64,000 bases of DNA from Shouchella clausii. GTDB taxonomy: Bacteria > Bacillota > Bacilli > Bacillales > Bacillaceae_D. How positions within the stretch are numbered: the first letter of the stretch is position 1; each line of letters starts with the position of its first letter. Of the stretch, positions 37,367-46,524 are shown piece by piece. The translations under genes were made by a program, and so were the position numbers. Below the pieces are notes generated by a model that was not told the DNA's origin, ran no database searches, and worked only from the letters and a program-made list of their open reading frames with translations. The stretch is from NCBI RefSeq assembly GCF_001598215.1, contig NZ_BCXJ01000003.1, positions 62,001 to 126,000 of the forward strand, in the 5' to 3' direction.

Positions 37367-37570
37367 TTAAACCATTAAAGACGTATTAGAAACCATAATG
37401 AGTTTCTCCACCAACGCAAGAGCAGACGTTATCCCTTTTATCAAAAAGACATGGCTTTTTGATAATGCTTCTTTAGTAATTTCAGGCACTAAAAAACGTA
37501 GCGGAAGCATCGCTACGTTTTTCCATTTACCCTTAAAGCGGTACGCAAAGTCTTGATTGCATACGGTCAT
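37367..37570 (-). CDS. Unrecognised 67-residue ORF after the siderophore ATPase gene
   Basis: The ATG at 37570 lies two bases after the ATPase stop, so it could be translated by coupling. The protein (start MTVCNQDFAYRFKGKWKN) has no clear domain and a weakly hydrophobic C-terminal half. There is no separate ribosome site. It could be a chance ORF or the stump of a longer gene. Confidence 0.3.
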   Translation of the reverse strand: MTVCNQDFAYRFKGKWKNVAMLPLRFLVPEITKEALSKSHVFLIKGITSALALVEKLIMVSNTSLMV

Positions 37571-37571
37571 A

Positions 37572-38375
37572 TTACACATGAACATGGTATCTCCCTTTAG
37601 GTACGACCATAGGTGAGTGAGATACGGGATCTTGAACGACTTCGCAGTCAAGGCCAAAGACGTCTTTTACTAGTCCGCTTGTAATAACTTTGGATGGATC
37701 TCCCTCTGCGATAAGCTCCCCTTGACGAAGGGCAAAAAGATAGTCGGCATAACGGGCGGATAAGTTTATATCGTGGAGAACCATAACAATCGTTGTCCCG
37801 TGTTTCCGGTTAAGGTCTGTAAGCATGTCCAGAATTTCAACTTGGTAGGTAATATCCAAAAAGGTGGTCGGTTCATCCAGAAATAAAATATCCGTTTGCT
37901 GGGCGAGAGCCATGGCAATCCAGACTCGTTGCCTTTGCCCGCCGGAAAGCTCATCAATGTGACGATTGGCGAGCTCTGTAATGTTCATCATCTCCATTGC
38001 TTCAGCGACGGCTTCATTATCCTTTTTCGTCCATCCTTTGAGCAAAGATTGATGAGGAAATCGCCCTCTGCCAACTAGATCAGCAACAGAAATGCCCTCT
38101 GGAACAATAGGCGATTGGGGAAGTATGCCAAGTACCTTCGCTAGTTGTTTTGGCGGCATTTTATTAATGGCCTTGCCATCAAGCATGACGTTCCCCGAGG
38201 TGGGCTTGAGAAGCCTTGCCATCGTTTTAAGGAGTGTCGACTTTCCACACGCGTTTGCTCCAATTATGACGCTAATCCGGTTATTAGGAATGACCAGGCT
38301 TATCTCATTGAGAATGGTCTTTTGATCATACCCTGCTCTAATTTGTTCAGTTTGGAACGTATGTGACGATGTCAT
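37572..38375 (-). CDS. Iron-siderophore ABC ATPase (FecE/FhuC family)
   Basis: The 267-residue ATPase has Walker A GANACGKST (about 38-46), Q-loop LPQSPIVPEG, signature LSGGQRQRVWIAMAL (about 142) and Walker B ILFLDEPTTFLD. These are typical of FecE/FhuC/YusV. Its start overlaps the permease stop by four bases. It powers uptake of a ferric siderophore together with the two permeases and lipoprotein upstream. Confidence 0.94.
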   Translation of the reverse strand: MTSSHTFQTEQIRAGYDQKTILNEISLVIPNNRISVIIGANACGKSTLLKTMARLLKPTSGNVMLDGKAINKMPPKQLAKVLGILPQSPIVPEGISVADLVGRGRFPHQSLLKGWTKKDNEAVAEAMEMMNITELANRHIDELSGGQRQRVWIAMALAQQTDILFLDEPTTFLDITYQVEILDMLTDLNRKHGTTIVMVLHDINLSARYADYLFALRQGELIAEGDPSKVITSGLVKDVFGLDCEVVQDPVSHSPMVVPKGRYHVHV

Positions 38376-39406
38376 GATAAACTTCCCTTTCGATTCATGC
38401 GGATGAGTAAGTAGAGCAAAAATGGCGCTCCGAGCAAACCAGTAATAATGCCCACTGGAAATCTGACTTCAAAAGCAAACTGTCCAATTAGGTCAGCTGC
38501 CAAAACCAAATTAACGCCCACGAGTCCAGCGGGAATAGCATTCGAATAGCCAACTCCGACTAACCGTTTGGCGATTGGCCCTGAAAGAAAAGCAACGAAC
38601 GCAATTGGTCCAGTCGTGGCAGCAGCGAGCGCAATCATAGCAACCGAACTGACAATTAGCATGACTCTCGTCTTATCTGTGTTCAGCCCGAGAGAAGAGG
38701 CTGACTGTTCTCCAAGCTCCAAAAGGTTGAGCTGCCTTCCAAGGGCAATGACAATAGGGGCACAGACAAAAACCGTAACGATAAGAGGAAGCAACGCATC
38801 CATTTGTGAACCATTAAGGCTGCCACTGAGCCACCTGAGCGCTGCAGGAATGTCTTCTTGCGCGCCTACCATCAGAAGGTAAGAAATCAACGCACTTAGC
38901 ATTGCCTGTATGCCAATGCCAACTAAAATCAGTCGGCCTACTGAAAACGATTTTCCCCGTGATAACCCATAAATAAGTGCGACTGTCGCAAGTCCAGCAA
39001 TCACCGAAACAATGGAAACAACCGTATTGCTTGTTTGTAAAATGAGAATGCAACATAGTGCCGCGACGCTGGAGCCAGTAGTAATTCCAAGAACGTCTGG
39101 ATTTGCTAGTGGATTACGCAACATTGTTTGGAACGTATTACCGGCCATACCAAAAGCAAAACCAGCAAATAAACCAGCTAGCATTCTAGGCAGACGGATT
39201 GTATTCACTGCAAAAGATACCCCGTCAAGCCGCTCACCTAATAATGCCCGGATGACATCTTCAACGGGATAAACTGTGCTCCCAAGCATGAGCATCGCGC
39301 AGCATAGCACACAAGCGAGCAACAACAGCAATATATTCATGACGATCCAGCGACGACGCCTCTGACGACGTCCGGCAATCATGATAGCAATGGTATTCTT
39401 TTTCAT
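38372..39406 (-). CDS. Iron-siderophore ABC permease (FecCD family), second subunit
   Basis: The 344-residue FecCD-type permease has about nine or ten membrane helices and the family motifs RLPRMLAGLFAGFAFGMAG, NPLANPDVLGIT and GPIAFVAFLSGPIAKRLVG. Its N-terminus has an unusually basic stretch (GRRQRRRRW). It overlaps both neighbours by four bases. Confidence 0.94.
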   Translation of the reverse strand: MKKNTIAIMIAGRRQRRRRWIVMNILLLLLACVLCCAMLMLGSTVYPVEDVIRALLGERLDGVSFAVNTIRLPRMLAGLFAGFAFGMAGNTFQTMLRNPLANPDVLGITTGSSVAALCCILILQTSNTVVSIVSVIAGLATVALIYGLSRGKSFSVGRLILVGIGIQAMLSALISYLLMVGAQEDIPAALRWLSGSLNGSQMDALLPLIVTVFVCAPIVIALGRQLNLLELGEQSASSLGLNTDKTRVMLIVSSVAMIALAAATTGPIAFVAFLSGPIAKRLVGVGYSNAIPAGLVGVNLVLAADLIGQFAFEVRFPVGIITGLLGAPFLLYLLIRMNRKGSLS

Positions 39407-40440
39407 AGTGAACGCACTTTCATTCTCGTAGCTAATAGGATAAGGAACGGAGCTCCAATAAAAGCCGTAACAACGCCAACTTCAAGTTCTCCGGGACTGC
39501 CGATGAGCCTGCCGCTTACATCGGCGATTGTTAAAATAACAGCTCCTGAAAGGGCTGACATTGGAATGAGCACCCGCAGATCAGGGCCAAGTAAAAGACG
39601 GTTGAGATGAGCAGCTAACAGTCCAATAAAACCAATCGGCCCTGCTAACGCGGTCGCCGCACCACACAAAATCACACCAGCAAACGCAGCGGTGAGCCGT
39701 AGCACCCCCGTCCGTACCCCCTGGCCGGTGGCAACATCATCGCCCAACGCCAACGCATTTAGTGCTGAAGCCGAGAGAACGGCAAGTAATAGCCCAATGA
39801 GCAAGAACGGGAGAAATGTCATAATCGCATTCCAGTTTCCTGAGCCAACACTTCCTACTTGCCAAAACCGAAATTGGTCCATGACATGAGTACGGGGGAG
39901 CATGATCGCACTAACTAGCGAAGAAAGGGCGGCGCTTGTAGCAGCGCCTGCCAAAACAAGTTTAAGCGGTGTCGCCCCCGCACGCCCCATAGAACCTATC
40001 CCGTAAACAAATACAGCTGTCACCATAGCTCCTGCGATCGCAAACCATATAAATTGGCTCGCTGTGCTAATGTTCAAAAAGGCAAGCCCAGCAACGACAA
40101 ACAAAGCAGCGCCAGTATTGACGCCCAATATGCTTGGATCAGCAAGTGGATTGCGGGTAACCGCCTGCATCAATGCCCCTGAAACACCAAGTGCCGCGCC
40201 ACAACATAAACTAAACACAGTCCGGGGGATCCGCTCACGAACGACACTTGCCCCATAAGAGTCCAAATCCGGATAAAACAGTCCGGTGATTAGTTCATTC
40301 CAGGTCACAAGCCGGGACCCTAAAAGAAGAGAAGCCAGTACACATGCAACAAGCAACATAACAGAGATGACAAGCACCTTTGGCAAATGCTTCGAAGAAT
40401 ACACACCTGGCCTTTTGATCATTTTCAACACACTACTCAT
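39403..40440 (-). CDS. Iron-siderophore ABC permease (FecCD family), first subunit
   Basis: The 345-residue partner has the same motifs (RIPRTVFSLCCGAALGVSGALMQ, NPLADPSILGVN, GPIGFIGLLAAHLNRLLLG). Its ATG overlaps the binding-protein stop by eight bases, so translation is coupled. The two permeases form a heterodimer, as in FeuBC or YfiZ/YfhA. Confidence 0.94.
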   Translation of the reverse strand: MSSVLKMIKRPGVYSSKHLPKVLVISVMLLVACVLASLLLGSRLVTWNELITGLFYPDLDSYGASVVRERIPRTVFSLCCGAALGVSGALMQAVTRNPLADPSILGVNTGAALFVVAGLAFLNISTASQFIWFAIAGAMVTAVFVYGIGSMGRAGATPLKLVLAGAATSAALSSLVSAIMLPRTHVMDQFRFWQVGSVGSGNWNAIMTFLPFLLIGLLLAVLSASALNALALGDDVATGQGVRTGVLRLTAAFAGVILCGAATALAGPIGFIGLLAAHLNRLLLGPDLRVLIPMSALSGAVILTIADVSGRLIGSPGELEVGVVTAFIGAPFLILLATRMKVRSL

Positions 40441-41497
40441 CTAGATGACTAAGCGCTTCTCCAATTTGTTCTAAGTACTCATCGATCGTATAAGAGATGG
40501 AAAGGGGATTTGGCGTTCCAGAAGCGCCTAAAGGCGTACCAGCATCAATAAATACAACAGCCCCTCTTTCGATCGCTGAAATTTGGCCTAGTCGAGGATC
40601 GGCTTTTACAGCTTCGTAAAGGTTTTCATCCCCATATCCAATAATAAGATCGGCCTCATTAAGCACGTCAGCATTCTCAGCACTCAAACTCAAGGAATAG
40701 TCAGCATCGTTTTCTAGCAATTCAATAACGCTCTCTGGATAATCCATTCCTAGCTCCTCTGTTAGGAAAGACACGCGCGTATCCGCAGGCGTATACAAAT
40801 GCAATCCAGACATGTCATTAGCGGAGAAGTTCACCCAAACCACTTTCTTCCCTTCCAATTCAGGGTATTCAGCTACTTTCTCTGCAATTAAGTTTTCGGT
40901 GTCCTCAATCAGTTGTTCGCCTTCCGCTTTCATACCCATCCCTTCTGCACTCAACAGAATATGTTCACGCCATGGCGTTGTCCAAGGCGAACTCGGATAG
41001 GCGACAACCGGCGCAATTTGCGTTAATAGATCGTAATCCTCCTGGGTGATGCCCGAATAAGCAGCAAGAATCACATCTGGATCGCTATCAGAAATGGCTT
41101 CAAAGTCTAGGCCATCTGTATCTTGATAAACATTGGGATCGCTAACGCCCAGTTCGTCCAACTTTTCAGCTGTCCAAGGCAAAAGTCCGCTTTCGTCCTG
41201 AACGCCAAAGTTTGCCGCTGAGAAGCCCACGGGCACAACGCCTAGCGCAAGAGCGACATCCTGGTTCCCCCACTGGATCGTTGCCACTCGTTCAGGCTTT
41301 GAATCAATAACGGTTTCGCCTAAAGCATGCTCAATTACAATGGGATACTCAGCATCCGTTTTTGTGCTAGCCCCATCGGTACTTTCCGATTGATCTCCGG
41401 CGGATGTATCGGAAGACTGGCCTGAGCAAGCAGCCAAGGCTGCTAACAGCGCAGCCGAAAAAAGGACTTTTGTTGACGTTTTTTGTCTTTTGAACAT
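40433..41497 (-). CDS. Ferric siderophore-binding lipoprotein
   Basis: The protein of about 354 residues has a signal peptide with lipobox ALAAC (Cys about 24), a Ser/Thr/Asp-rich linker, and a helical-backbone periplasmic-binding fold (RVATIQWGNQDVALALGVVPVG; VILAAYSGITQEDYDLL; VVWVNF). AAGGAAGG allows ATG 41503 or 41497. It is the first gene of the operon and lies behind a Fur box. The siderophore type is not evident; hydroxamate-type is suggested by the fold only weakly. Confidence 0.92.
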   Translation of the reverse strand: MFKRQKTSTKVLFSAALLAALAACSGQSSDTSAGDQSESTDGASTKTDAEYPIVIEHALGETVIDSKPERVATIQWGNQDVALALGVVPVGFSAANFGVQDESGLLPWTAEKLDELGVSDPNVYQDTDGLDFEAISDSDPDVILAAYSGITQEDYDLLTQIAPVVAYPSSPWTTPWREHILLSAEGMGMKAEGEQLIEDTENLIAEKVAEYPELEGKKVVWVNFSANDMSGLHLYTPADTRVSFLTEELGMDYPESVIELLENDADYSLSLSAENADVLNEADLIIGYGDENLYEAVKADPRLGQISAIERGAVVFIDAGTPLGASGTPNPLSISYTIDEYLEQIGEALSHLDE

Positions 41498-41586
41498 ATC
41501 CATATCCTTCCTTATCTAATCTGTTTTTCACATCTGTCTGATTAATCGCGTAAAAAAAATATGTACCATGCCACCTTAGACAATAA

Positions 41587-41633
41587 CGATAATCATTCTC
41601 AATAAGTGTATAGTTCTTTTCCTGTGTTGTCAA
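41587..41633 (-). promoter_or_regulatory. Promoter and Fur box of the siderophore operon
   Basis: On the minus strand TTGACA (41628-41633), 17 bases and TACACT (41605-41610) form the promoter. CGATAATCATTCTCA (41587-41601) matches the Fur 7-1-7 box TGATAATNATTATCA in twelve of fourteen fixed positions and overlaps the transcription start. Iron repression follows. Confidence 0.8.
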
Positions 41634-41639
41634 TTAGAC

Positions 41640-42060
41640 AGACAGGAAAAATGTCCATTCAGGGGCGATATAAGAGGAAATGAATGTCTCTCGCTAAGAA
41701 ATGTTGTGAATAGCAGTTGCCTAGGATGTCTCATTGGAGGAAGTTTGTCCAAATTGATAAAAGCACTTGAGACGCTCGATTATATGGTTTTGAACCGATT
41801 CGGAAGACTAGTAAAAAAAGTTGTTGCCCTTGTTGGCGTTTGCAACAGCAATCCCTACTGTTTGGTTTGCTTTTGGTTTTCCTCTGTGAAAAGTTGGTCT
41901 CTCTTAACCATTGCGATTTGGACAAAATAAAACAAACCTCTATGGGCGTGTTCTCGTGTTTTGCCCACTGCAAACAAAAGCCACTTTTTTCCCAACTGTT
42001 TTCTCTTGTTTTCTTTTTTATAATGGGCATAGAAGCTTGATAACAGCCAAGTCTAACACC
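41640..42060. other. Non-coding stretch between siderophore and GH16 genes
   Basis: No convincing gene was found in either strand. A plus-strand TATAAT near 42019 is a possible -10 for the GH16 gene. No LicT-type antiterminator stem was seen. Confidence 0.4.
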
Positions 42061-42085
42061 ATTTTTCTTTTTAGGAGGATGGCTG

Positions 42086-42929
42086 ATGAAGAAGACTATT
42101 GGTGCGTTGATTGTGGTGACTATGATGGCAGTGGGGGTTTCATCTGAAGTCGATGCATCAGAAAATTCTGTCGAACAGGAAGGGTGGAGACTCGTCTGGA
42201 GCGATGAATTTGACGGCAATACTCTTGACGAGAGCAAATGGCGATACGACATTGGAAATGGCTATCCAAATTTGCCTGGTTGGGGAAACGAAGAGTTGCA
42301 ATATTATAGTGATCACCCGAAAAATGTACGAGTAGAGAATGGCGAGTTAATTATTGAAGCCCATCAAGAAACGGTTTCCGACCAATATGGTACCTATGGC
42401 TATACATCAGGAAAAGTGTTAACAGACGGCCGCTTTAGCCAAACATACGGGCGGTTCGAGGCAAGAATGCGTTTGCCTGCCGGACAAGGGTTTTGGCCCG
42501 CTTTTTGGATGATGCCTCAACATGACCGTTATGGCGGTTGGGCGGCATCAGGCGAAATTGATATTATGGAGAACGCAGGCGCGACGCCACATAAAGTCGG
42601 AGGAGCAATTCATTACGGCGGTCCTTGGCCCGATAATCAATTTTCTGCTGGTGATTACTATTTCCCAAATGGGACAAACGCGACCGACTATCATGAGTAC
42701 GCGGTCGAGTGGGAGCCAGGTGAAATTCGCTGGTACGTCGACGGGAACTTGTACCTAACACTAAACGATTGGTACACGGTTGGAGGCCCTTACCCTGCAC
42801 CCTTTGACCAAGAGTTCTATTTGATTTCTCAACCTTGCTGTTGGCGGTTGGTATGGCGGTAACCCAGATGGCTCCACCCCATTCCCTTCATCCATGGCCA
42901 TTGATTATGTCCGCGTGTATCAGCGATAG
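42086..42929 (+). pseudogene. GH16 endo-beta-1,3(-1,4)-glucanase, frameshifted near 3' end
   Basis: The secreted enzyme has a signal peptide (to about residue 27) and a GH16 domain beginning WRLVWSDEFDG. The catalytic motif GEIDIMEN has its nucleophile and acid/base Glu at about 158 and 163. At 42825-42827 one extra T shifts the frame: translation ends at 42862 with SQPCCWRLVWR. Removing a T restores LNLAVGGWYGGNPDG and the terminal IDYVRVYQR to 42929, the normal family ending. Start ATG has AGGAGG. The truncated form lacks the last beta-strands and is probably inactive, unless this is a sequencing error. Confidence 0.85.
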
Positions 42930-42933
42930 TTTT

Positions 42934-42972
42934 AAAGCTAGGTAGCTTAAATGAGTTGCCTGGCTTTCACTT
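42934..42972 (+). terminator. Terminator after the GH16 gene
   Basis: AAAGCTAGGTAGC pairs along its full length with GTTGCCTGGCTTT (three G-U pairs), with an eight-base loop, and is followed by CACTTTTG. Confidence 0.6.
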
Positions 42973-43014
42973 TTGTTTGTGGATAAACATAAGATGTCCT
43001 TGGTTCCGATTTAT

Positions 43015-43499
43015 TTATTCAATGATCCCTTTTTCCTTTAAAAAATTTTCAAAGTTGTCTTCTTCTATATTTCCATTATGGACATACAAATAAAGGCTTT
43101 CCGTTCCGCCTACCTCTTCTCCATTTGAAAGTACAAGAGGTACACTTCGCATTTCTCCAAAGCTTCTAGTAATTTCTTCATATACTTTCATCCAATTTCC
43201 TTCCTCTACTTCTTTCTGAGGAAAATCAATTGTAGGGAAACCTTTAGAAACGGCCTTCCAACTTTTCATCCTTTTGTCCGTTTTGTAGGCGTTAAAATAA
43301 TATCATCAACATTTTCTCCTTTTCCATAATCACTAAAATCAATTTCCATACGTAAAAAGTCTGCTGTTTGAACATAAACTTTTAATTTACTTTCTTCTAA
43401 CCACATTTGCTGTTGTGCTTTCTCTTGCTGTTGTAAATAAAGAAAAAATAAGGAACTTACACTTATAACATCGATTGTCACAAGGTTCGTCTTTGTCAT
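43015..43499 (-). pseudogene. Small membrane protein, family A copy 3, frameshifted
   Basis: The product has an N-terminal helix (VTIDVISVSSLFFLYLQQ) and an outer domain. It runs to TPTKRTKG* near 43266, then MKSWKAVSKGFPTIDFP continues in another frame to 43015. Comparison with copies 1 and 2 shows a missing base in the T run at 43281-43285. The restored domain has the family pattern (S/R)WKxVxxxxPxI-x-FP and the ending NFxxxLKEKGIIE. It is the last gene of the tandem module behind the type VII secretion genes. Function unknown; likely membrane-anchored with the domain outside. Confidence 0.7.
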
Positions 43500-43778
43500 T
43501 CAAAACGCCCCGTTCCGATTACTTCTTCAGTTGCTCACGTTCTCCCCCCAAGCCTAAAAGACGGACGCCTCGTTACGTGCAGCTCCATTTTTGAGAGGAC
43601 CAGCTGTCACTTTTCCCTATTCTTAGTTGATGGTCGATCCTCTCTTGCCCAGCTTGATGCCTGCTCATTCGTTCGAGAAATTCCTACGGCAAACTCCTTT
43701 AACGCTATTCCTATGTAATATCGGATTCTCTCAAGACAATGCTTGTTGATGACTTAAGTTTCCTATCATTCTTTTATG

Positions 43779-44279
43779 TTAAAAGAAGTAGTCCGCATAG
43801 ATCGCTTCAACGATTTCCGCATCATTGATTTTCCATTCTCCATCCTCTTTTGTCATTTCGATGTCGACAAAATGGATGTTTTCATGAAGTCGATTGGTTG
43901 TTTGAGGGTGCAGTCGATACTGAACGATTCCCTCTTGTCGATTGACTTTTGTAAAAAGCACACCATATTGACTATTTGCAGTCAATCCATCTTCCGTTCC
44001 TTTCAAAAAGAACAACTTTAATGAGTTGCCGGATTCAATGCTTTCACTAACTTTGGCTTTGTACTCTTTGGTAAACCAATCACTAAATTCGTGATCAACA
44101 ATCTCTAGAATCGGTTTATCACTACCTTTTTCTCGTAGCATTTTTCCATGTTCATGAGCTGAAAAAAATGCTTCTAAAGCTTCTAAACTATTACGTTCTG
44201 CAGCTTTTGCATTTACAATACAACCTGTTGCAAATAAAGCGATCACTGCGACTGAAAAAAACAACAGTATTCGTCTCAC
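43779..44279 (-). CDS. Lipoprotein, family B copy 2
   Basis: The 166-residue lipoprotein starts with GTG behind GAGGGGG. It has a lipobox LFATGC (Cys about 20), a helical segment (RNSLEALEAFFSAHEHGKML) and a beta-rich C-terminal part ending MTKEDGEWKINDAEIVEAI. That ending resembles NTF2-like/DUF4878-type folds. It is about 60% identical by eye to copy 1 at 45956-46459. No function is known. Its repeated pairing with family A genes suggests that the two work together at the cell surface. Confidence 0.75.
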   Translation of the reverse strand: MRRILLFFSVAVIALFATGCIVNAKAAERNSLEALEAFFSAHEHGKMLREKGSDKPILEIVDHEFSDWFTKEYKAKVSESIESGNSLKLFFLKGTEDGLTANSQYGVLFTKVNRQEGIVQYRLHPQTTNRLHENIHFVDIEMTKEDGEWKINDAEIVEAIYADYFF

Positions 44280-44376
44280 TTGAACCCCCTCTTCCCCCTC
44301 TACATGTACGATGATTGATCCTTGGTAAAACGATAAATCATAAAATTCCTTACTATGTTCTTTTACAACCCGATAG

Positions 44377-44880
44377 CTACTCGATAATCCCTTTTTCCTT
44401 TAATAGCTTTTCAAAGTTATCTTCCCTTATTGCTCCGTCGCGAACGTATAAATAAAGTCTTTCCCTCATTATATCTTCTCCTTCAGGGAGGTTGACTGAA
44501 AGAGCGCGTATTACTTCTCCCATCTCACCTTCGCTTTCAATTAACTTCTGATATACCTCAACCCAATCCTCTTCTTCGACTTCTTCCTCAGGAAACTTAA
44601 TTGATGGGAATGCTTCAGAAACGGCTTTCCACCTTTCCATCGTGTGCTCAGTTTCTATGGTAGGCGTCAACTTAATATCCTCCACATTCCCTGATTGCTC
44701 ATATCCTCTGTAATCAATTTCCATGAAAAGTGTATCCGCTGCACGAACATATTTTCCTAGCTCTCTTTCCTCGTTTTTCAACTGTGCCTTCTCTTGCTCC
44801 TGATGAGACCAATACCAAACTAACAGCGTTCCCACACTGATAACAGCTAGTGCTCCAAGGAGTATCCTTCTTAATCTCAT
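44377..44880 (-). CDS. Small membrane protein, family A copy 2
   Basis: The 167-residue protein has a basic start (MRLRR), one membrane helix (ILLGALAVISVGTLLVWYW) and an outer domain with LTPTIETEHTMERWKAVSEA, PSIKFP, EEDW and the ending FEKLLKEKGIIE. It begins at ATG 44880, or GTG 44883, with GGAGCGGGAG upstream. This is the intact reference for the family. The same domain forms the C-terminus of the secreted-type protein at 47057-48595. Type II-like topology (N-in) is predicted. Confidence 0.78.
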   Translation of the reverse strand: MRLRRILLGALAVISVGTLLVWYWSHQEQEKAQLKNEERELGKYVRAADTLFMEIDYRGYEQSGNVEDIKLTPTIETEHTMERWKAVSEAFPSIKFPEEEVEEEDWVEVYQKLIESEGEMGEVIRALSVNLPEGEDIMRERLYLYVRDGAIREDNFEKLLKEKGIIE

Positions 44881-44898
44881 CACTACTCCCGCTCCATT

Positions 44899-45140
44899 CT
44901 AATTCTTATATTCCTCATGATATTGTTTGTTCTCTTCCACTAATTCTTCCACTGTGGCATCTTCTCCCCTTTGATTACGAATAATATAGTCTTGCAAATC
45001 CGGATAAATGGTCGTCGTTGAACGATCACTGCTTCCTCTCAAACTATCGCTCACCGTTGCCCAGTCTTGATTTTGAATCGCTGGAAACTAGCACTTTGTC
45101 GTTTAGACGTGCTTGCAAAACCCCTATTCTCTAATTGCTC
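44899..45140 (-). pseudogene. Internally deleted remnant of a second effector-like gene
   Basis: The last 60 or so codons (AIQNQDWATVSDSLRGSS, IYPDLQDYIIRNQRGEDA, ELVEENKQYHEEY) match the C-terminus of the 512-residue protein. Immediately upstream the sequence jumps, out of frame, to VLQARLNDKVLVS, which corresponds to a part about 250 codons earlier in that protein. Hence an internal deletion removed the middle, and the 5' part is lost. It heads the second tandem module just as the intact gene heads the first. Confidence 0.75.
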
Positions 45141-45210
45141 ACGCTTTTCAATTGATTAATGCACTAGAATATAATACTACCGTTCAAGTTTTGGATTACT
45201 GATGAAGTAG

Positions 45211-45236
45211 GAAAAAGGAAGCCATCTAGCCTCCCT
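45211..45236 (-). terminator. Possible terminator at the end of the first tandem module
   Basis: AGGGAG and CTTCCT can pair (one G-U) around a nine-base loop, followed by TTTTTCC on the minus strand. It lies after the family A-prime gene. Confidence 0.4.
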
Positions 45237-45318
45237 AAGTTGTGTTTCCTTTAAACTACATTTTTGTCCTAATTATTAGCACAAACATCTTTTCCTCATG
45301 TAGCACTAACAATCCCCA

Positions 45319-45823
45319 CTACTCTAACCTTCTCTGATCCGGCCCCTCAATCCCATTTTCTTCAAGAAATTCACGGAAGTCCTCATTATATACTGATCCT
45401 ACATCGATATAATCATTAATGACCATTGAATTCGCGGATCCATACTCTTCTCCTTTAGTAATCTCTTCTGACGCGTCCATTGCTTCAAATCGATTATGCT
45501 CCAGTTTTATAAACCTCAAACCAGTTTTCTTCTTTAATTGCTTTTTCAGGATAATCAATTGTGGGAACCACTTCAGAGATCGCTTCCCAACGTTGTAGCA
45601 GATCATAGGTAAGGTCCGTTGGTGTTAATTCAATGTCATGAGGATCGCCTGTTTCATCATACTTACTGGTTTCTGCCTCCATATGCAAAGCCCTACCTGC
45701 ATAGTTGTATTCCTCAATCAAGGCATACTTTTCCTCCAATTCCTTTTGTCGTTGCTCTTTATGCAAAAAGTAGAAGGTTATGTAGAGAATGATGGCAATT
45801 ACAGAAGCTATTACAATTGCCAT
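45319..45823 (-). pseudogene. Small membrane protein, family A-prime, frameshifted
   Basis: The N-terminal part has one membrane helix (MAIVIASVIAIILYITFYFL) and LTPTDLTYDLLQRWEAISEV, PTIDYPEKAI, EENWFEVYK. It then breaks at a run of four T (45505-45508). With one base removed the frame continues as LEHNRFEAMDASEEI to the end FLEENGIEGPDQRRLE. Its domain is closer to the C-terminus of the 512-residue protein (TYxxLxRW, PTIxYPExAI) than to other family A members, so it may derive from that protein. Confidence 0.7.
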
Positions 45824-45955
45824 TTTGGTTCATTACTTCGGCTCCGTTTCGTCAGGCAGGTGTTTTTTGCTTGTCGTCCTAATAGTTCCTCAATTGTTTT
45901 TCCCCTTCTGGTAAACTACCATCGATGATTTTGGATAACCCTTCTAGAAAAATCA

Positions 45956-46459
45956 TTAAAAGAAAAAGTCCGCATAGATCGCTTCAACGATTTCCGCATC
46001 ATCGATTTTCCATTCTCCGTCTTCTTTTGTCATTTCGATATCGATATAATTTATTTTTTCAGGTGGTTGTACTTTTTGAGGATGGAGCCGATACTGGATC
46101 GTTCCTTCTCGTCGATTGACTTTTGTATGGAGGACACCGTATTGACTATTAGCAACCACTGCATATTCGGTTGTTCGTATTAAAAATATATTCATGCTTG
46201 GGGATTGACCAGCTTCTATTAATTCATTTATTTTATTTTGATAGTCTTCGGTAAACCAAGCGCCGTACTCCCTTTCAATTACTTCCTGTATTGGTTCACT
46301 ACTGCCGTGCTCTCGAAGTATTTCCCCATCCTCATGGGATGCCAGTAGCGTTTCTAATGCCTCTAAACTTTCTCTTTCCGCGGCTTTTGTATTCACAATG
46401 CAGCCTGTGGCAAACAAAGCGATTGCAGCTAATAAAATAGGCAACCGTATTCGTCTCAC
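45956..46459 (-). CDS. Lipoprotein, family B copy 1
   Basis: The 167-residue lipoprotein has lipobox LFATGC, the segment AAERESLEALETLLASHEDGE, and the same beta-rich C-terminus (DIEMTKEDGEWKIDDAEIVEAIYADFFF in outline). GTG 46459 is chosen by alignment with the well-marked start of copy 2; an in-frame GTG at 46477 is an alternative. It lies between the family A and A-prime genes. Confidence 0.75.
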   Translation of the reverse strand: MRRIRLPILLAAIALFATGCIVNTKAAERESLEALETLLASHEDGEILREHGSSEPIQEVIEREYGAWFTEDYQNKINELIEAGQSPSMNIFLIRTTEYAVVANSQYGVLHTKVNRREGTIQYRLHPQKVQPPEKINYIDIEMTKEDGEWKIDDAEIVEAIYADFFF

Positions 46460-46524
46460 TTGATCACTCTTTTCCACTTATAGCGTAAAGTATGAACTTT
46501 CATATCAATTTGCCTTCATCATGC

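Noticed and set aside
41731-42252. 173-residue minus-strand ORF before and over the GH16 start
   Set aside because: It is antisense to the GH16 signal peptide and promoter, and has no family resemblance.
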